A stretch of DNA of 64,000 nucleotides from Devosia sp. Root635 (GCF_001427605.1 NZ_LMGZ01000008.1:25855-89854), one strand, 5' to 3'. Positions 53,967 to 62,528 are shown, numbered from the stretch's first letter. Numbers and translations: made by a program. The notes: a model not told the origin generated them from the sequence alone.

Positions 53967-54101
53967 CTATTCGTGGGCCTCTATCACCAGCATCTCGCTG
54001 CGCGGCACATCGGCGAACGACGCGGCGAAGGTCAGGAAACTGATGGCGAGCGCGAAGAGCGCGGTTATGACGAGCTGGGACATCTTTTTTGATCCGGGCA
54101 T
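53967..54101 (-). CDS. Possible small exported/membrane peptide, 44 aa
   Basis: Reads MPGSKKMSQLVITALFALA then ISFLTFAASFADVPRSEM and ends VIEAHE. A basic start, a hydrophobic core and a small-residue AASFA end resemble a signal peptide with a very short mature part, or a single membrane segment. An internal ATG (MSQLV) is an alternative start. GAGGAGAAG lies upstream but rather far (about 16 bases). Convergent with the deaminase gene. Confidence 0.5.
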   Translation of the reverse strand: MPGSKKMSQLVITALFALAISFLTFAASFADVPRSEMLVIEAHE

Positions 54102-54266
54102 GGCGTTGACGCTGCTTCTCCTCTAGCCAACCGGCCTTGAACGCCGGACCAATGCCCCATTTATCTGCCGTTCAGAATATGGCTTGCCGCATGCCAGCCA
54201 TGCCGGTCGAACCAAACCGGGCATCGCGCGTTGCTCTTGGGTAATTTTCCGCGGAAGGTCCCCCCG

Positions 54267-55043
54267 ATGGCGCAGATCGACGTCGTTGCCCCCACTGCCA
54301 TTCCTCACCTGGCCATCTTCACCGATTTCGACGGCACACTTGTCGAAATCGCCGAAACCCCCGATGCCGTCGAGGTTCCCGAAGCGCTGGCCCAGCAGCT
54401 TGAACGCGCCGTGCGCGAACTCGACAGCGCCTTCGCCGTGCTGACCGGCCGCGAGATCGCCGATATCGACCGCTTCCTCGCCCCATTGCACCTGCCCATT
54501 GCCGGCGCGCATGGCACCCAGCGCCGCCGCGCCGATGGCGTAGTGGAAACCGTCGATCCCGCCGCCATCATCGGCGCCGAGGAAATCGCCCACGCCATCT
54601 CGCCCCTGGTCGCGGCCAATCCGACTCTGCTGCTGGAAACCAAGGAGGGCGCCGTCGCCCTGCATTATCGCCAGGCACCCGAACTCGAAGCAGCCGTGCG
54701 CATTGCCATGGAAGAGGCCGTCCACAGCGTCACCGATTTCACCCTTGTCCCCGGCAAGATGGTGCTTGAAGCCCGCCCCCGCGCCGCCAGCAAGGGCCAG
54801 GCCTTGCGTGCGTTCATGCGCGAGGAGCCGTTTCTCGGCCGCACGCCGATCTTCATCGGCGACGACACCACCGACGAGGATGCCTTCATCGCCGCCCAGG
54901 ATCTTGGCGGCGTCGGCATCAAGCTGGGGGAGGGCGACACCGCCGCCCGCATGCGCATTGCCAACGTGGCCTCGGTCCATGCGCTGATCCAGGGGCTCGG
55001 CGATATCGCCGCGCGCGACCGTGACACCGCATTGACGAATTGA
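54267..55043 (+). CDS. otsB: Trehalose-6-phosphate phosphatase
   Basis: A 258-residue HAD-superfamily phosphatase removing phosphate from trehalose 6-phosphate. Catalytic motif FTDFDGTLVEIAETPDAV, motif II VLTGREIADI, GAHGTQRR, motif III Lys in SKGQAL and motif IV IGDDTTDEDAF. ATG 54267 has GGAAGG eight bases before it. It is followed by otsA after 22 bases in the same transcript. Confidence 0.94.
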   Translation: MAQIDVVAPTAIPHLAIFTDFDGTLVEIAETPDAVEVPEALAQQLERAVRELDSAFAVLTGREIADIDRFLAPLHLPIAGAHGTQRRRADGVVETVDPAAIIGAEEIAHAISPLVAANPTLLLETKEGAVALHYRQAPELEAAVRIAMEEAVHSVTDFTLVPGKMVLEARPRAASKGQALRAFMREEPFLGRTPIFIGDDTTDEDAFIAAQDLGGVGIKLGEGDTAARMRIANVASVHALIQGLGDIAARDRDTALTN

Positions 55044-55065
55044 CTGAACTGACCGGGGGCACCGA

Positions 55066-56478
55066 ATGAGCCGTATCATCGTCGTATCCAACCGAACGCC
55101 GGGCAAGGGCCCGGCGGCCGGCGGCCTTGCCGTCGCCTTGCGCAAGACGCTGGCCGAACGGGAAGGCTTCTGGTTCGGCTGGTCGGGAAAACTGGTGGAT
55201 GAACCCTCGGCCGAAGCCCGTTTCGAGGATATCGACGGCCTCTCCGTGGCGCAGGTCGACCTCACTCGCGAAGATCATCACGCCTATTATGCCGGCTTTT
55301 CCAATTCCATCCTGTGGCCCAGCTTTCACCTGCGGCTCGATCTCGCCACCATCGAGGCACACTGGTACGAAGGCTATCGCCGGGTGAACACCCAGTTCGC
55401 CCGCGCCTTGCTGCCCCTGCTCAAGCCCGATGACATCATCTGGGTGCACGACTATCATCTGATCCCTCTGGCGAGCGAATTGCGCAACCTGGGCGTTCGC
55501 AATCGCATCGGCTTCTATCTGCACATCCCCTTCCCGACCACCGATGCGCTCTATGCCATCCCGCATCATCAGGAACTCATGCGCGACCTGTCGCGCTACG
55601 ACCTGGTCGGTATGCAGGCCAATCGCGACGTCGCGGCTTTCACGGAATTTTCCGAGCATCAGGCGCCTTCGACCCTGGCCGGCTCACCGCTCAAGTCAGT
55701 GGATTTCGGCCGGACTGAAGTCGCCGCCTTCCCCATTGGCTCGGACCCGGACGCCTTTGCGCGGCTGGCCGTCAGCCCCGCCGCGACCAAGATGATCAAG
55801 CGCATGGAACGCGCCATGGGCGAACAGGAACTGATCCTGGGCGTCGACCGGCTCGACTATTCCAAGGGCCTGCCGCAGCGGGTGGAAGCCTATGAGAAGC
55901 TGCTGGCCAACAATGCCCGCTTCCGCCGGCTGGTGCACATGCTGCAGGTGGCGCCGCCCTCGCGCGACAGCATCAAGGAATACCAGGAGACCAGCGACAC
56001 ACTCGACGCCATGTGTGGTCGCGTCATGGGGCGTTTCGCCGAACCCGACTGGGCACCGCTGACCTATGTCAAGCGCGCCTACGGCCAGCCCAGCCTTGCC
56101 GGCCTCTACCGTCTGGCGCGCGTCGGACTCGTCACCCCGCTGCGCGATGGCATGAATCTGGTTGCCCACGAATATGTCGCCGCGCAGAACCCCGAAGACC
56201 CCGGCGTTCTGGTGCTGTCGCGTTTTGCCGGGGCAGCGGAGATTTTCGAGGATGCCATACTGGTCAATCCCTTTGACACCGACGAAACCGCCGAGGCGCT
56301 GCGCATGGCGCTCGACATGCCGTTGGACGAACGCAAGGACCGCTGGAAGACGCTGATGGCGGCGGCACGCAAGCACAGCGTCGAAAACTGGAGCCGGGAC
56401 TTTCTCGACCGGTTGGCGCCAGCCTCAATCGCCGGCACCGGCACCCGGGATATTCTGTACCTGGCATCCGTGGCCTGA
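55066..56478 (+). CDS. otsA: Trehalose-6-phosphate synthase
   Basis: A 470-residue GT20 glycosyltransferase: UDP-glucose + glucose 6-phosphate to trehalose 6-phosphate. N-terminal RIIVVSNRTPGKGPAAGGLAVAL, the WVHDYHLIPLASELR block, GVDRLDYSKGLPQRV with nucleotide-binding Arg/Lys, and PLRDGMNLVAHEYVAAQ. Complete. With otsB it makes trehalose for osmotic, desiccation and cold protection. Confidence 0.95.
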   Translation: MSRIIVVSNRTPGKGPAAGGLAVALRKTLAEREGFWFGWSGKLVDEPSAEARFEDIDGLSVAQVDLTREDHHAYYAGFSNSILWPSFHLRLDLATIEAHWYEGYRRVNTQFARALLPLLKPDDIIWVHDYHLIPLASELRNLGVRNRIGFYLHIPFPTTDALYAIPHHQELMRDLSRYDLVGMQANRDVAAFTEFSEHQAPSTLAGSPLKSVDFGRTEVAAFPIGSDPDAFARLAVSPAATKMIKRMERAMGEQELILGVDRLDYSKGLPQRVEAYEKLLANNARFRRLVHMLQVAPPSRDSIKEYQETSDTLDAMCGRVMGRFAEPDWAPLTYVKRAYGQPSLAGLYRLARVGLVTPLRDGMNLVAHEYVAAQNPEDPGVLVLSRFAGAAEIFEDAILVNPFDTDETAEALRMALDMPLDERKDRWKTLMAAARKHSVENWSRDFLDRLAPASIAGTGTRDILYLASVA

Positions 56479-56487
56479 TCTCCGAAG

Positions 56488-57378
56488 CTACGACTTCACC
56501 CATGGACTCCCCGCTGCAGCCAGCAAGGTCACCAGCACCCGGTTCATCGGCGTTGCGATGCCATGCTGCTCGCCCAGCCGCACGATCACCCCATTGCGCG
56601 CATCCACTTCCATCTGATGCCCGGCCAGGCGGTCGGCATGGATGGACCCGGCCACCGAGCCCTCGCGCGAATTCCGCGCATTGGCCACGGTTGCGTCGAT
56701 CACCGCCTCCGGTATGTCGGCGCCCTCGGCCCGGCCCACCGCCACGCATTCTTCCACCAGCCCACGCACGATGGCCTCCAGTGCATCGCTCCATACCGGC
56801 CCCGTGGCCCGCAGCGTCAGCGCCGGCACAATGGCGGCGCAATTGCCCGCCAGCTTGACCCAGACCTGCGACAGGAAATCGGCATGTGCTGCCGCCTCGA
56901 TCTCGGTATGCGCAAACAGCGCCGCCAGCGCATTGCCGTTCCGTCCGGCCGGCACGGCGATGATGCCGTGGCGACTCTGCACGATCCGCCCCGGCGCACT
57001 GCGCACTGCCGGCAGATTGATCATCACCGGCACCAGCCGCTCGGCCGGCACCAGATGCTCGAACAGCCGCACATGCTCCACCCCATTCTGGATGATGGCC
57101 ACGCGCGTCGCATCGCCCACCAGCCGATCCAGCCATGGCTTCGTCGAGTCCACGTCATAGGTCTTGGTCGCCACCAGCACCCAATCGACCACCCGCGCCT
57201 TGCCCGGATCGGTCAGCACCTCCGGCTTGGCCGTAATCACGCCCTGCGGCGTCTCGACCCTGATGTCATCGAGCGGCGTCCGCGCGCAGACGGTGATCGA
57301 AAAAGCCGGGTCCTGCGCCAGCCAGGCGGCGATGGTGCCGCCGATGGCGCCGGGCCCGATGACCGCAATTGTCGTCAT
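56488..57378 (-). CDS. panE: 2-dehydropantoate 2-reductase
   Basis: A 296-residue ketopantoate reductase family protein (NADPH-dependent step to pantoate in CoA synthesis). Rossmann motif IAVIGPGAIGGTIAAWL, the LVATKTYD block, QNGVEH and KLAGNCA (catalytic Lys region), and DRLAGHQMEVDARNGVIVRLG near the end. The long frame upstream is open but ATG 57378, with GGAG eight bases ahead, starts the conserved N-terminus. Its ribosome-binding site lies immediately beyond a terminator-type hairpin. Confidence 0.88.
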   Translation of the reverse strand: MTTIAVIGPGAIGGTIAAWLAQDPAFSITVCARTPLDDIRVETPQGVITAKPEVLTDPGKARVVDWVLVATKTYDVDSTKPWLDRLVGDATRVAIIQNGVEHVRLFEHLVPAERLVPVMINLPAVRSAPGRIVQSRHGIIAVPAGRNGNALAALFAHTEIEAAAHADFLSQVWVKLAGNCAAIVPALTLRATGPVWSDALEAIVRGLVEECVAVGRAEGADIPEAVIDATVANARNSREGSVAGSIHADRLAGHQMEVDARNGVIVRLGEQHGIATPMNRVLVTLLAAAGSPWVKS

Positions 57379-57387
57379 GAAATGCTC

Positions 57388-57420
57388 CAAACAAAAAGGG
57401 CGGCCACCGGGGCCGCCCTT
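57388..57420 (-). terminator. Intrinsic terminator of the DEAD-box helicase gene
   Basis: Perfect 10-bp GC-rich stem, 57411-57420 with 57396-57405, 5-base loop, and on the minus strand a run TTTTTGTTTG directly after it (57397-57388). It lies 23 bases past the helicase stop. The panE start is only about ten bases beyond. Confidence 0.88.
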
Positions 57421-57442
57421 GTCATAGCTGATTTGCGGGCGC

Positions 57443-58981
57443 TTAGGCCCCTGCAACACGACCGCGCTGGCGATCGGCATTGGAGCGGCCGCCATTGCGC
57501 ACGGCGTCCTTCTGCGACTTGCCCCAGCGCTGCTTGTTGGCGGCAGGCTTGGTGCCGGCCGGCTTGGCCGCCATCGGCTTGCCGGTTTCCATGTCGCGAC
57601 GCACGCCGCGGCTCGGCTGGGTACCTTCGGCCGGACGGCTGCGCGGCGTATCGGACGGCTGGTGATGTGGCTGGCTCTTGCCGCCGATCTCCTTGGCGAA
57701 CTCGGCGAAGGGACGGCGCTCGGCCGGCGAGCGGCGATCCGTCTGGTCCTTGCGCGGATTCTTGGCCGAACGCGGGCCGGGACGGCCACCATTGGGCTTC
57801 TTGTAAGCCGAGCGCGGCGCCTCGACGACGCCGGTGTCATTGCCGGTATGGAGATCGCCCGTATAGGGCAGGGTCCGGCGGATCAGGCGTTCCACGTCGC
57901 GCAGCTTGCCGCGCTCGGTGCCGTCGCACAGGGTGATCGCGGTGCCCGAAGCGCCGTTGCGGCCGGTGCGACCGATCCGGTGAACATAGTTCTCCGGATC
58001 GTCGGGCAGCTCGTAATTGACCACATGGGTAATGCCGGGCACGTCGATGCCGCGTGCCGCGATATCGGTGGCGACGAGGATTCGCACCTCGCCGGTGGCA
58101 AATCCCTTGAGGGCAGCCTGGCGGGCATTCTGGCTCTTGTTGCCATGGATGGCCGCAGCCTTGTGGCCATCGATTTCGAGATTCTTGGCGACGCGGTCGG
58201 CGCCATGCTTGGTGCGCGAGAAGATGATCACGCGCTCCATATTCTCGGTTTCGCTGGCCAGCAGTTCATTGAGCACACCACGCTTGGCCTTGGAGCCGCT
58301 GAGGATCACCCGCTGGTCGATCTTGACCACGGTGGAGCCGGCAACCGACGCATCGACGCGCACCGGATCCTGCAGCAGGCTCTTGGCGAGGTCGGCAACT
58401 TCGGGGGCCATGGTGGCCGAGAACATCATGGTGTGGCGCTTCATGCCGATCGCCTTGACGATGTGGCGCACCGGGGCAATGAAGCCCATGTCGAGCATCC
58501 GGTCGGCTTCATCGAGCACGAGCCAGCGGGTTTCGTTGAGGCGGATCTTGCCGTCGTCCATCAGGTCCTTGAGGCGGCCCGGCGTGGCGACGGTGATATC
58601 GACGCCGCGCTCCAGGCGCTTGACCTGGTGATAGCGCGACACGCCGCCCAGCAGCAGCACGGTGTCGAGCTTCATCTTGGAGCCGGCGAACTTGCGGATG
58701 GCTTCGTCGATCTGCACGGCCAGTTCGCGCGTGGGCGCCAGGATGAGGGCGCGGGTGGTCAGCGGCCGCGGACGGCCATTGAGGGTCAGCAGGCCCGCCA
58801 GGATCGGCAGGCCAAAGGCTGCCGTCTTGCCCGAACCGGTCTGGGCAATGCCCATCATGTCCTTGCCTTCGAGCAGCTTGGGAATGGCCTGGAGCTGGAT
58901 TTTGGTGGGCTCGGTGAAGCCGCCGGCAGTCAGGCTGTCGGTGATGATGCTTGGCAGGCCGAGGGAAATGAAGTCGTTCAA
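57443..58981 (-). CDS. DEAD-box ATP-dependent RNA helicase (RhlE type)
   Basis: A helicase of about 512 residues. In order: Q-motif (FISLGLPSIITDSLTAGGFTEPTKIQLQ), AQTGSGKT, PTRELA, TPGRLKD, VLDEADRMLDMGF, SAT, VIIFSRTKHGADRV, RGIDVPGITHVVNY and HRIGRTGRNGASG. The C-terminal ~140 residues are basic, Pro/Lys/Arg-rich and disordered, as in RhlE-like proteins for rRNA or RNA-decay work. The start is taken as TTG 58981 (LNDFISLGL); ATG 59056 would add a poorly conserved leader. Confidence 0.92.
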   Translation of the reverse strand: MNDFISLGLPSIITDSLTAGGFTEPTKIQLQAIPKLLEGKDMMGIAQTGSGKTAAFGLPILAGLLTLNGRPRPLTTRALILAPTRELAVQIDEAIRKFAGSKMKLDTVLLLGGVSRYHQVKRLERGVDITVATPGRLKDLMDDGKIRLNETRWLVLDEADRMLDMGFIAPVRHIVKAIGMKRHTMMFSATMAPEVADLAKSLLQDPVRVDASVAGSTVVKIDQRVILSGSKAKRGVLNELLASETENMERVIIFSRTKHGADRVAKNLEIDGHKAAAIHGNKSQNARQAALKGFATGEVRILVATDIAARGIDVPGITHVVNYELPDDPENYVHRIGRTGRNGASGTAITLCDGTERGKLRDVERLIRRTLPYTGDLHTGNDTGVVEAPRSAYKKPNGGRPGPRSAKNPRKDQTDRRSPAERRPFAEFAKEIGGKSQPHHQPSDTPRSRPAEGTQPSRGVRRDMETGKPMAAKPAGTKPAANKQRWGKSQKDAVRNGGRSNADRQRGRVAGA

Positions 58982-59384
58982 AACGATACGTCTTTCTGCG
59001 CCGACAGGCGCTTGCGGGCGCGCAGAACAATGCAGCGCGCTTGTCGCCGGACGCATGGGCGTCGGCGGGTCAACAGGTGCAATCGGGCGATAAAAGGGAG
59101 ATATCGCGCGGGTGCTGGCTCGAACCCGGACAGATTGTTTCCGGGCTGACTTCGCCGCTCACCGCAGGGGATAAGAAGAGAAGTCCGTCACCATAATCCT
59201 GGCGCCAGCGGATCCGTTGAAGGTCCATGCGCCGGTGACGATGGCGCTCATATGGGGCAAGGCACCTGAAATAGCAAGGAAATTCGGGATTCGTGCCTGC
59301 ATGGCGGGTTTGCAACGGATGCCACAGCGTCGGATCGCGGGAATGACGCTGTGGGTGAGGCAAGCCCGTGTTAGAACCCCTCCC
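58982..59384. other. Divergent intergenic region with two hairpins
   Basis: About 400 bases between the helicase (leftward) and the binding-protein gene (rightward). No convincing gene. On the helicase side a GCGCC/GGCGC hairpin (58998-59011) sits 17 bases before the TTG start. On the other side CCACAGCGTC (59322-59331) pairs perfectly with GACGCTGTGG (59345-59354). The helicase leader may be long and structured, as is common for cold-inducible helicase genes. Confidence 0.5.
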
Positions 59385-60329
59385 ATGTTCCGCACCCTCC
59401 TCGCCCTCATCCTCCTTGTCTCCCCCACTTTCGCCGCCGAATGGACCTATATCGACGGCGCCGGCAAGACCGTCACCCTGCCTGAACCACCCACCCGCAT
59501 CATTGCCCATGTCAACGCTGCGGCGGCGCTCATCCCGCTCGGCATCCGCCCCGTTGGCGTCTTCCTCGATGGCCCGCCCTCGGTCGACCGCGCCGCGGAG
59601 GGGCTCGATCTCACCGGCGTCGAAATCGTCGGCCGCGGCTGGTATGAGCTCGATGCCGAAGCCGTGCTGGCACTCGACCCCGATCTCATCGTCACCGAAT
59701 ACTGGCCGCGCGAGGGCTTTTACGGCGGCGCCGTGGGCGATGCCGCCATCACCGACCAGATCGAGTCCATTGCCCCCATCGTCGGTCCGGCCCAGGGCAA
59801 GTCGGTCGTGGCCATGATCGAAGACTATGCGGCGCTGGCCGCAAGCCTCGGCGCCGACCTCGACGCCCCTGCCATGCTGGCCGACAAGGCGGCATTCGAC
59901 GCCGCACTGACCCGCTTCAAATCAGCCATGGCGGCCAGGCCCGGCCTCACCGTCATGGCCGCATCACCCGGCTCCAGCGGCCTCTCCGTTGCCGCCCCAT
60001 CCGAATTCGCCGAACTGTCCGACTTTGCCGCCTGGGGCCTCGACCTTGTCGTACCCGTCACCGATCCCGACAGCAGCTACCAGACCCTGAGCTGGGAAAA
60101 CGCCAATCTCTATCCCGCCGACATCATCCTGCTCGACGACCGCTGGGGTTCCCGCACCGCCGAAACCCTCGCTGCCCAGCCCCTGGCCGAGCGCCTCCCC
60201 GCCGTCGCCGCCGGCCAGGTGGGCGACTGGCCCGCCGGCTGGATCAGGAGTTATCGGGCCTATGCCGGGCAGTTGGATGAGCTGACGGCGTTGATCGAAC
60301 GGAGCGCCGATCTTCCCTTCTCCCCTTGA
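59385..60329 (+). CDS. ABC transporter substrate-binding protein, siderophore/cobalamin (FhuD/BtuF) type
   Basis: A 314-residue periplasmic binding protein of cluster III with a signal peptide FRTLLALILLVSPTFAA. It has ITVLPEPPTRII-like N-terminal sheet (KTVTLPEPPTRIIAHVNA), ALDPDLIVTEYW and the long central helix typical of FhuD/BtuF. No lipobox, so it is soluble in the periplasm. No permease or ATPase gene is adjacent, so it is an orphan. The ligand could be a ferric siderophore, haem or cobalamin. ATG 59385 is the signal-peptide start. Confidence 0.83.
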   Translation: MFRTLLALILLVSPTFAAEWTYIDGAGKTVTLPEPPTRIIAHVNAAAALIPLGIRPVGVFLDGPPSVDRAAEGLDLTGVEIVGRGWYELDAEAVLALDPDLIVTEYWPREGFYGGAVGDAAITDQIESIAPIVGPAQGKSVVAMIEDYAALAASLGADLDAPAMLADKAAFDAALTRFKSAMAARPGLTVMAASPGSSGLSVAAPSEFAELSDFAAWGLDLVVPVTDPDSSYQTLSWENANLYPADIILLDDRWGSRTAETLAAQPLAERLPAVAAGQVGDWPAGWIRSYRAYAGQLDELTALIERSADLPFSP

Positions 60330-60470
60330 GGGAGAAGGTGCCCGAAGGGCGGATGAGGGGTTCTGCGCTATCCTTGCGCAGTGAAGCATGGAGGGCGCAG
60401 CACCCCTCACCCTGACCTTCCGCTGAACGCGACCAGTCGTCGCCTCTTCGTCAAGGTTGAGGGTAAGTCT
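60315..60470. repeat. Intergenic palindromic repeat, class C (inverted orientation)
   Basis: CCCTTCTCCCCTTGAGGGAG and GCCCGAAGGGCGGATGAGGGG are the reverse complement of the end of the 38166 and 46430 elements. The rest reads TTCTGCGC…GCGCAGCACCCCTCACCCTGACC and a CTCTTCGTCAAGG/… tail. Fills the gap between converging genes and overlaps the last codons of the binding-protein gene. Confidence 0.75.
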
Positions 60471-60474
60471 TCCC

Positions 60475-61263
60475 TCAAATCCCCCCATACCAGTCATAGC
60501 CGTTGTCCGGCCAATAGCCGCCCTTGCCGCGTCCGAACGGGCTGAGGTCGTCGACCAGTTCGATCGTGTGCAGGTATTTCGGCTGTTTGTAGCCCAGCGC
60601 CCGTTCGATGCGCAGGCGGATCGGCGCCCCGTTGCTCACCGGCAGCGCCTGGTCGTTGAGCCCGTAGCTCAGGATGGTCTGCGGATGATAGGCATCCACC
60701 AGGTCGGAACTCTCATAATAGAGAATATCCCCGGTCAGCGTGCGCTGGATATTGTCGTAGCAGTGATAGACGCAGAACCGCGCCTGTGGCTTCACCCCGG
60801 CCATGTCGAGGATCGGCCCGAGCGCCGTGCCGGTCCATTTGGCGATGCAGCTCCAGCCTTCCACGCAATCGTGCCGGGTGATCTGGCTGCGCGCCGGCAT
60901 ATTGCGCAATTCGGCGAGCGAAAAGCTCACCTCGCGCTCCACCATGCCCTTGACCGTCAGCCGATACGGCTCGAAATTCTGCATCTGCAGGAACATGTAT
61001 TCCGGCGTCGAGGGCGCGGTGGAGCCATTGGGCCGCTGGCCCTGGCGGATTTCGCTGGCCGCATATTCGCGCGCCAGCGTCTGGTCGCCGATCAAGGTGC
61101 GCTGCACCTTGTAGGTCAGCACATTGGCCTGCTCCATCGCATGACGCACCGGATTTTCCCTGGAGCCGAGGAAATCGAACTGGTCGCAGCCAGCCAGGAT
61201 CAGCCCCGAGCCGGCCAATGCCGAGCTGCGCAGGAAATTGCGGCGGGTGATCAGCGCGCTCAT
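60475..61263 (-). CDS. YedY/MsrP-like periplasmic molybdopterin oxidoreductase
   Basis: A 262-residue sulfite-oxidase-superfamily catalytic subunit. Tat signal TRRNFLRSS (6-14) is followed by a lipobox-like LILAGC (Cys26), so it may be a Tat-exported lipoprotein. The Mo-ligating Cys is in RHDCVEGWSC, and further blocks are SYGLNDQALPVSNGAPIRLR and GYKQPKYLHTIEL. Likely substrates are methionine sulfoxide or other S-oxides in the periplasm. ATG 61263 overlaps the cytochrome b stop (ATGA). Confidence 0.86.
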   Translation of the reverse strand: MSALITRRNFLRSSALAGSGLILAGCDQFDFLGSRENPVRHAMEQANVLTYKVQRTLIGDQTLAREYAASEIRQGQRPNGSTAPSTPEYMFLQMQNFEPYRLTVKGMVEREVSFSLAELRNMPARSQITRHDCVEGWSCIAKWTGTALGPILDMAGVKPQARFCVYHCYDNIQRTLTGDILYYESSDLVDAYHPQTILSYGLNDQALPVSNGAPIRLRIERALGYKQPKYLHTIELVDDLSPFGRGKGGYWPDNGYDWYGGI

Positions 61264-62108
61264 GGCTTGTCTCCTTCGGCTTCCGGCGTGCCGGGGCTGG
61301 CGCGATACCAGCCGGTAATCATCGAGCGCAGTTCGTTGATCGGCCCGGCGGCCAGCACCATCACGATATGGATGATGAAAAAGGTCACCAGCAGCAGCAT
61401 GGTGATGAAATGGATGGTCCGCGCCGTCTGCCGCCCCCCGAACAGGTCGAGCAGCCACGGCCAGGCGGCATCCATGCCGGGACTCATGGTCAGCCCGGTG
61501 GCGACGATCAGCGGGAAGAGAATGAAGAACACGCCAAAATAGGCCAGCTTCTGCAGCGGCCCATAGTGCCGCCCATGCTTGAAGCGCAAAGTCGCGTGGT
61601 CCACCACGTCCCTGGGCACGCCGGCAATATCGGCCGGCCTTGGCACGATATCGCGGCGGATATGACCATTGACGAAGCTGGCGACGAACCAGATGAAGAT
61701 GGTCGCGACGAAAATCCAGCCAAAGAAGAAATGCACGACGCGGCCGGTGCCGAGATCGCGATAGGAGGGAATGGTCACCGCACCCGGAAAGCCGGTAAAG
61801 GCGGGCCGTTCGGCCGTGCCGCTCATGCCCAGCCCCAGCGCCGTCGTGTCGAAGCTGTTGCCGAATATCGTCGTCCGTCCGCGGGGGCCCTCCGGCGTGT
61901 TGACCGCGCCGATTTCGAGAATGGCATTCTCGAATTCGAAGCCCGATTGCTGGCCGATATAGAGCGCCGGATGTGCGTTAAAGATTTGCAGCCCGGTCAG
62001 CAGCAGGAAGAACAGGCAGATCGCCCATACCCAGTGCGTCACCCGCGTCCAGATCGACTGGCGATAGATCAGCGGTCCCTTGCCGGCCGCGTCCTTGGCT
62101 TCGCTCAT
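61260..62108 (-). CDS. Cytochrome b, likely electron donor of the YedY-like enzyme
   Basis: A 282-residue cytochrome b561/Ni-hydrogenase-type b subunit with four membrane helices; haem-ligand His candidates lie in TRVTHWVWAICLF, GRVVHFFFGW, RTIHFITM and FIIHIVMV. It would feed electrons from quinol to the YedY-like protein, analogous to MsrQ though from a different family. Start ATG 62108 has GGGGGAG before it. Middle gene of the three-gene leftward operon. Confidence 0.87.
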   Translation of the reverse strand: MSEAKDAAGKGPLIYRQSIWTRVTHWVWAICLFFLLLTGLQIFNAHPALYIGQQSGFEFENAILEIGAVNTPEGPRGRTTIFGNSFDTTALGLGMSGTAERPAFTGFPGAVTIPSYRDLGTGRVVHFFFGWIFVATIFIWFVASFVNGHIRRDIVPRPADIAGVPRDVVDHATLRFKHGRHYGPLQKLAYFGVFFILFPLIVATGLTMSPGMDAAWPWLLDLFGGRQTARTIHFITMLLLVTFFIIHIVMVLAAGPINELRSMITGWYRASPGTPEAEGDKP

Positions 62109-62195
62109 CTTCTCCCCCTTGATGGCATCGAGGCCATTTGCCCCGCGCGAGCAGTAACGAAGCCGCGCGGGACAAATGATGCATAGCATGGAAAT

Positions 62196-62528
62196 TTATT
62201 CGGTGGCGGGCGCCATCGCGTCCGTTGCCATCGCGTCCGCGCCCATGGCCTCCATGGCGCCCAGCACGTCCATGCCCATATGCAGGCCATGGCATGCAGC
62301 GGCGGCGGCCTGCATGGCGGCGGGGAAGGTGATGCCCCCGGCCTGCTGCATGCACAGCGCAAAGTCTTCGTCGCTAATCGGCGGCATCGTCGGCTCGCCC
62401 GCCATCATGGCGCTGGCAGGCGCCATCGCGTCGGGCGCGGGCGTTATGGCATCCTGGGCAAAGGCCGCGGGAATAAGGGCAAGCGAAAGGGTGGCGGCAA
62501 GCGCAATGCCGCGCATTCTGTTGGTCAT
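62196..62528 (-). CDS. Small periplasmic protein with two cysteines
   Basis: A 110-residue exported protein: signal peptide ending PAAFA, then a low-complexity Met/Ala/Pro-rich region and the segment ISDEDFALCMQQAGGITFPAAMQAAAAACHGLHMG containing two Cys. The mature protein carries about 15 Met residues. No family recognised. First gene of the leftward ECF-type operon before cytochrome b and the YedY-like enzyme. GGGAG lies eight bases before ATG 62528. Confidence 0.7.
   Translation of the reverse strand: MTNRMRGIALAATLSLALIPAAFAQDAITPAPDAMAPASAMMAGEPTMPPISDEDFALCMQQAGGITFPAAMQAAAAACHGLHMGMDVLGAMEAMGADAMATDAMAPATE

Noticed and set aside
57379..57840. 450-residue form of the ketopantoate reductase
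   Set aside because: The extension is antisense to the helicase tail and reads through a terminator; the Rossmann motif begins at ATG 57378 with a good ribosome-binding site.
59260..59384. Possible cobalamin riboswitch before the FhuD/BtuF-type gene
   Set aside because: The region has GCCACAG rather than the conserved B12-box core, is too short, and shows only a simple hairpin.
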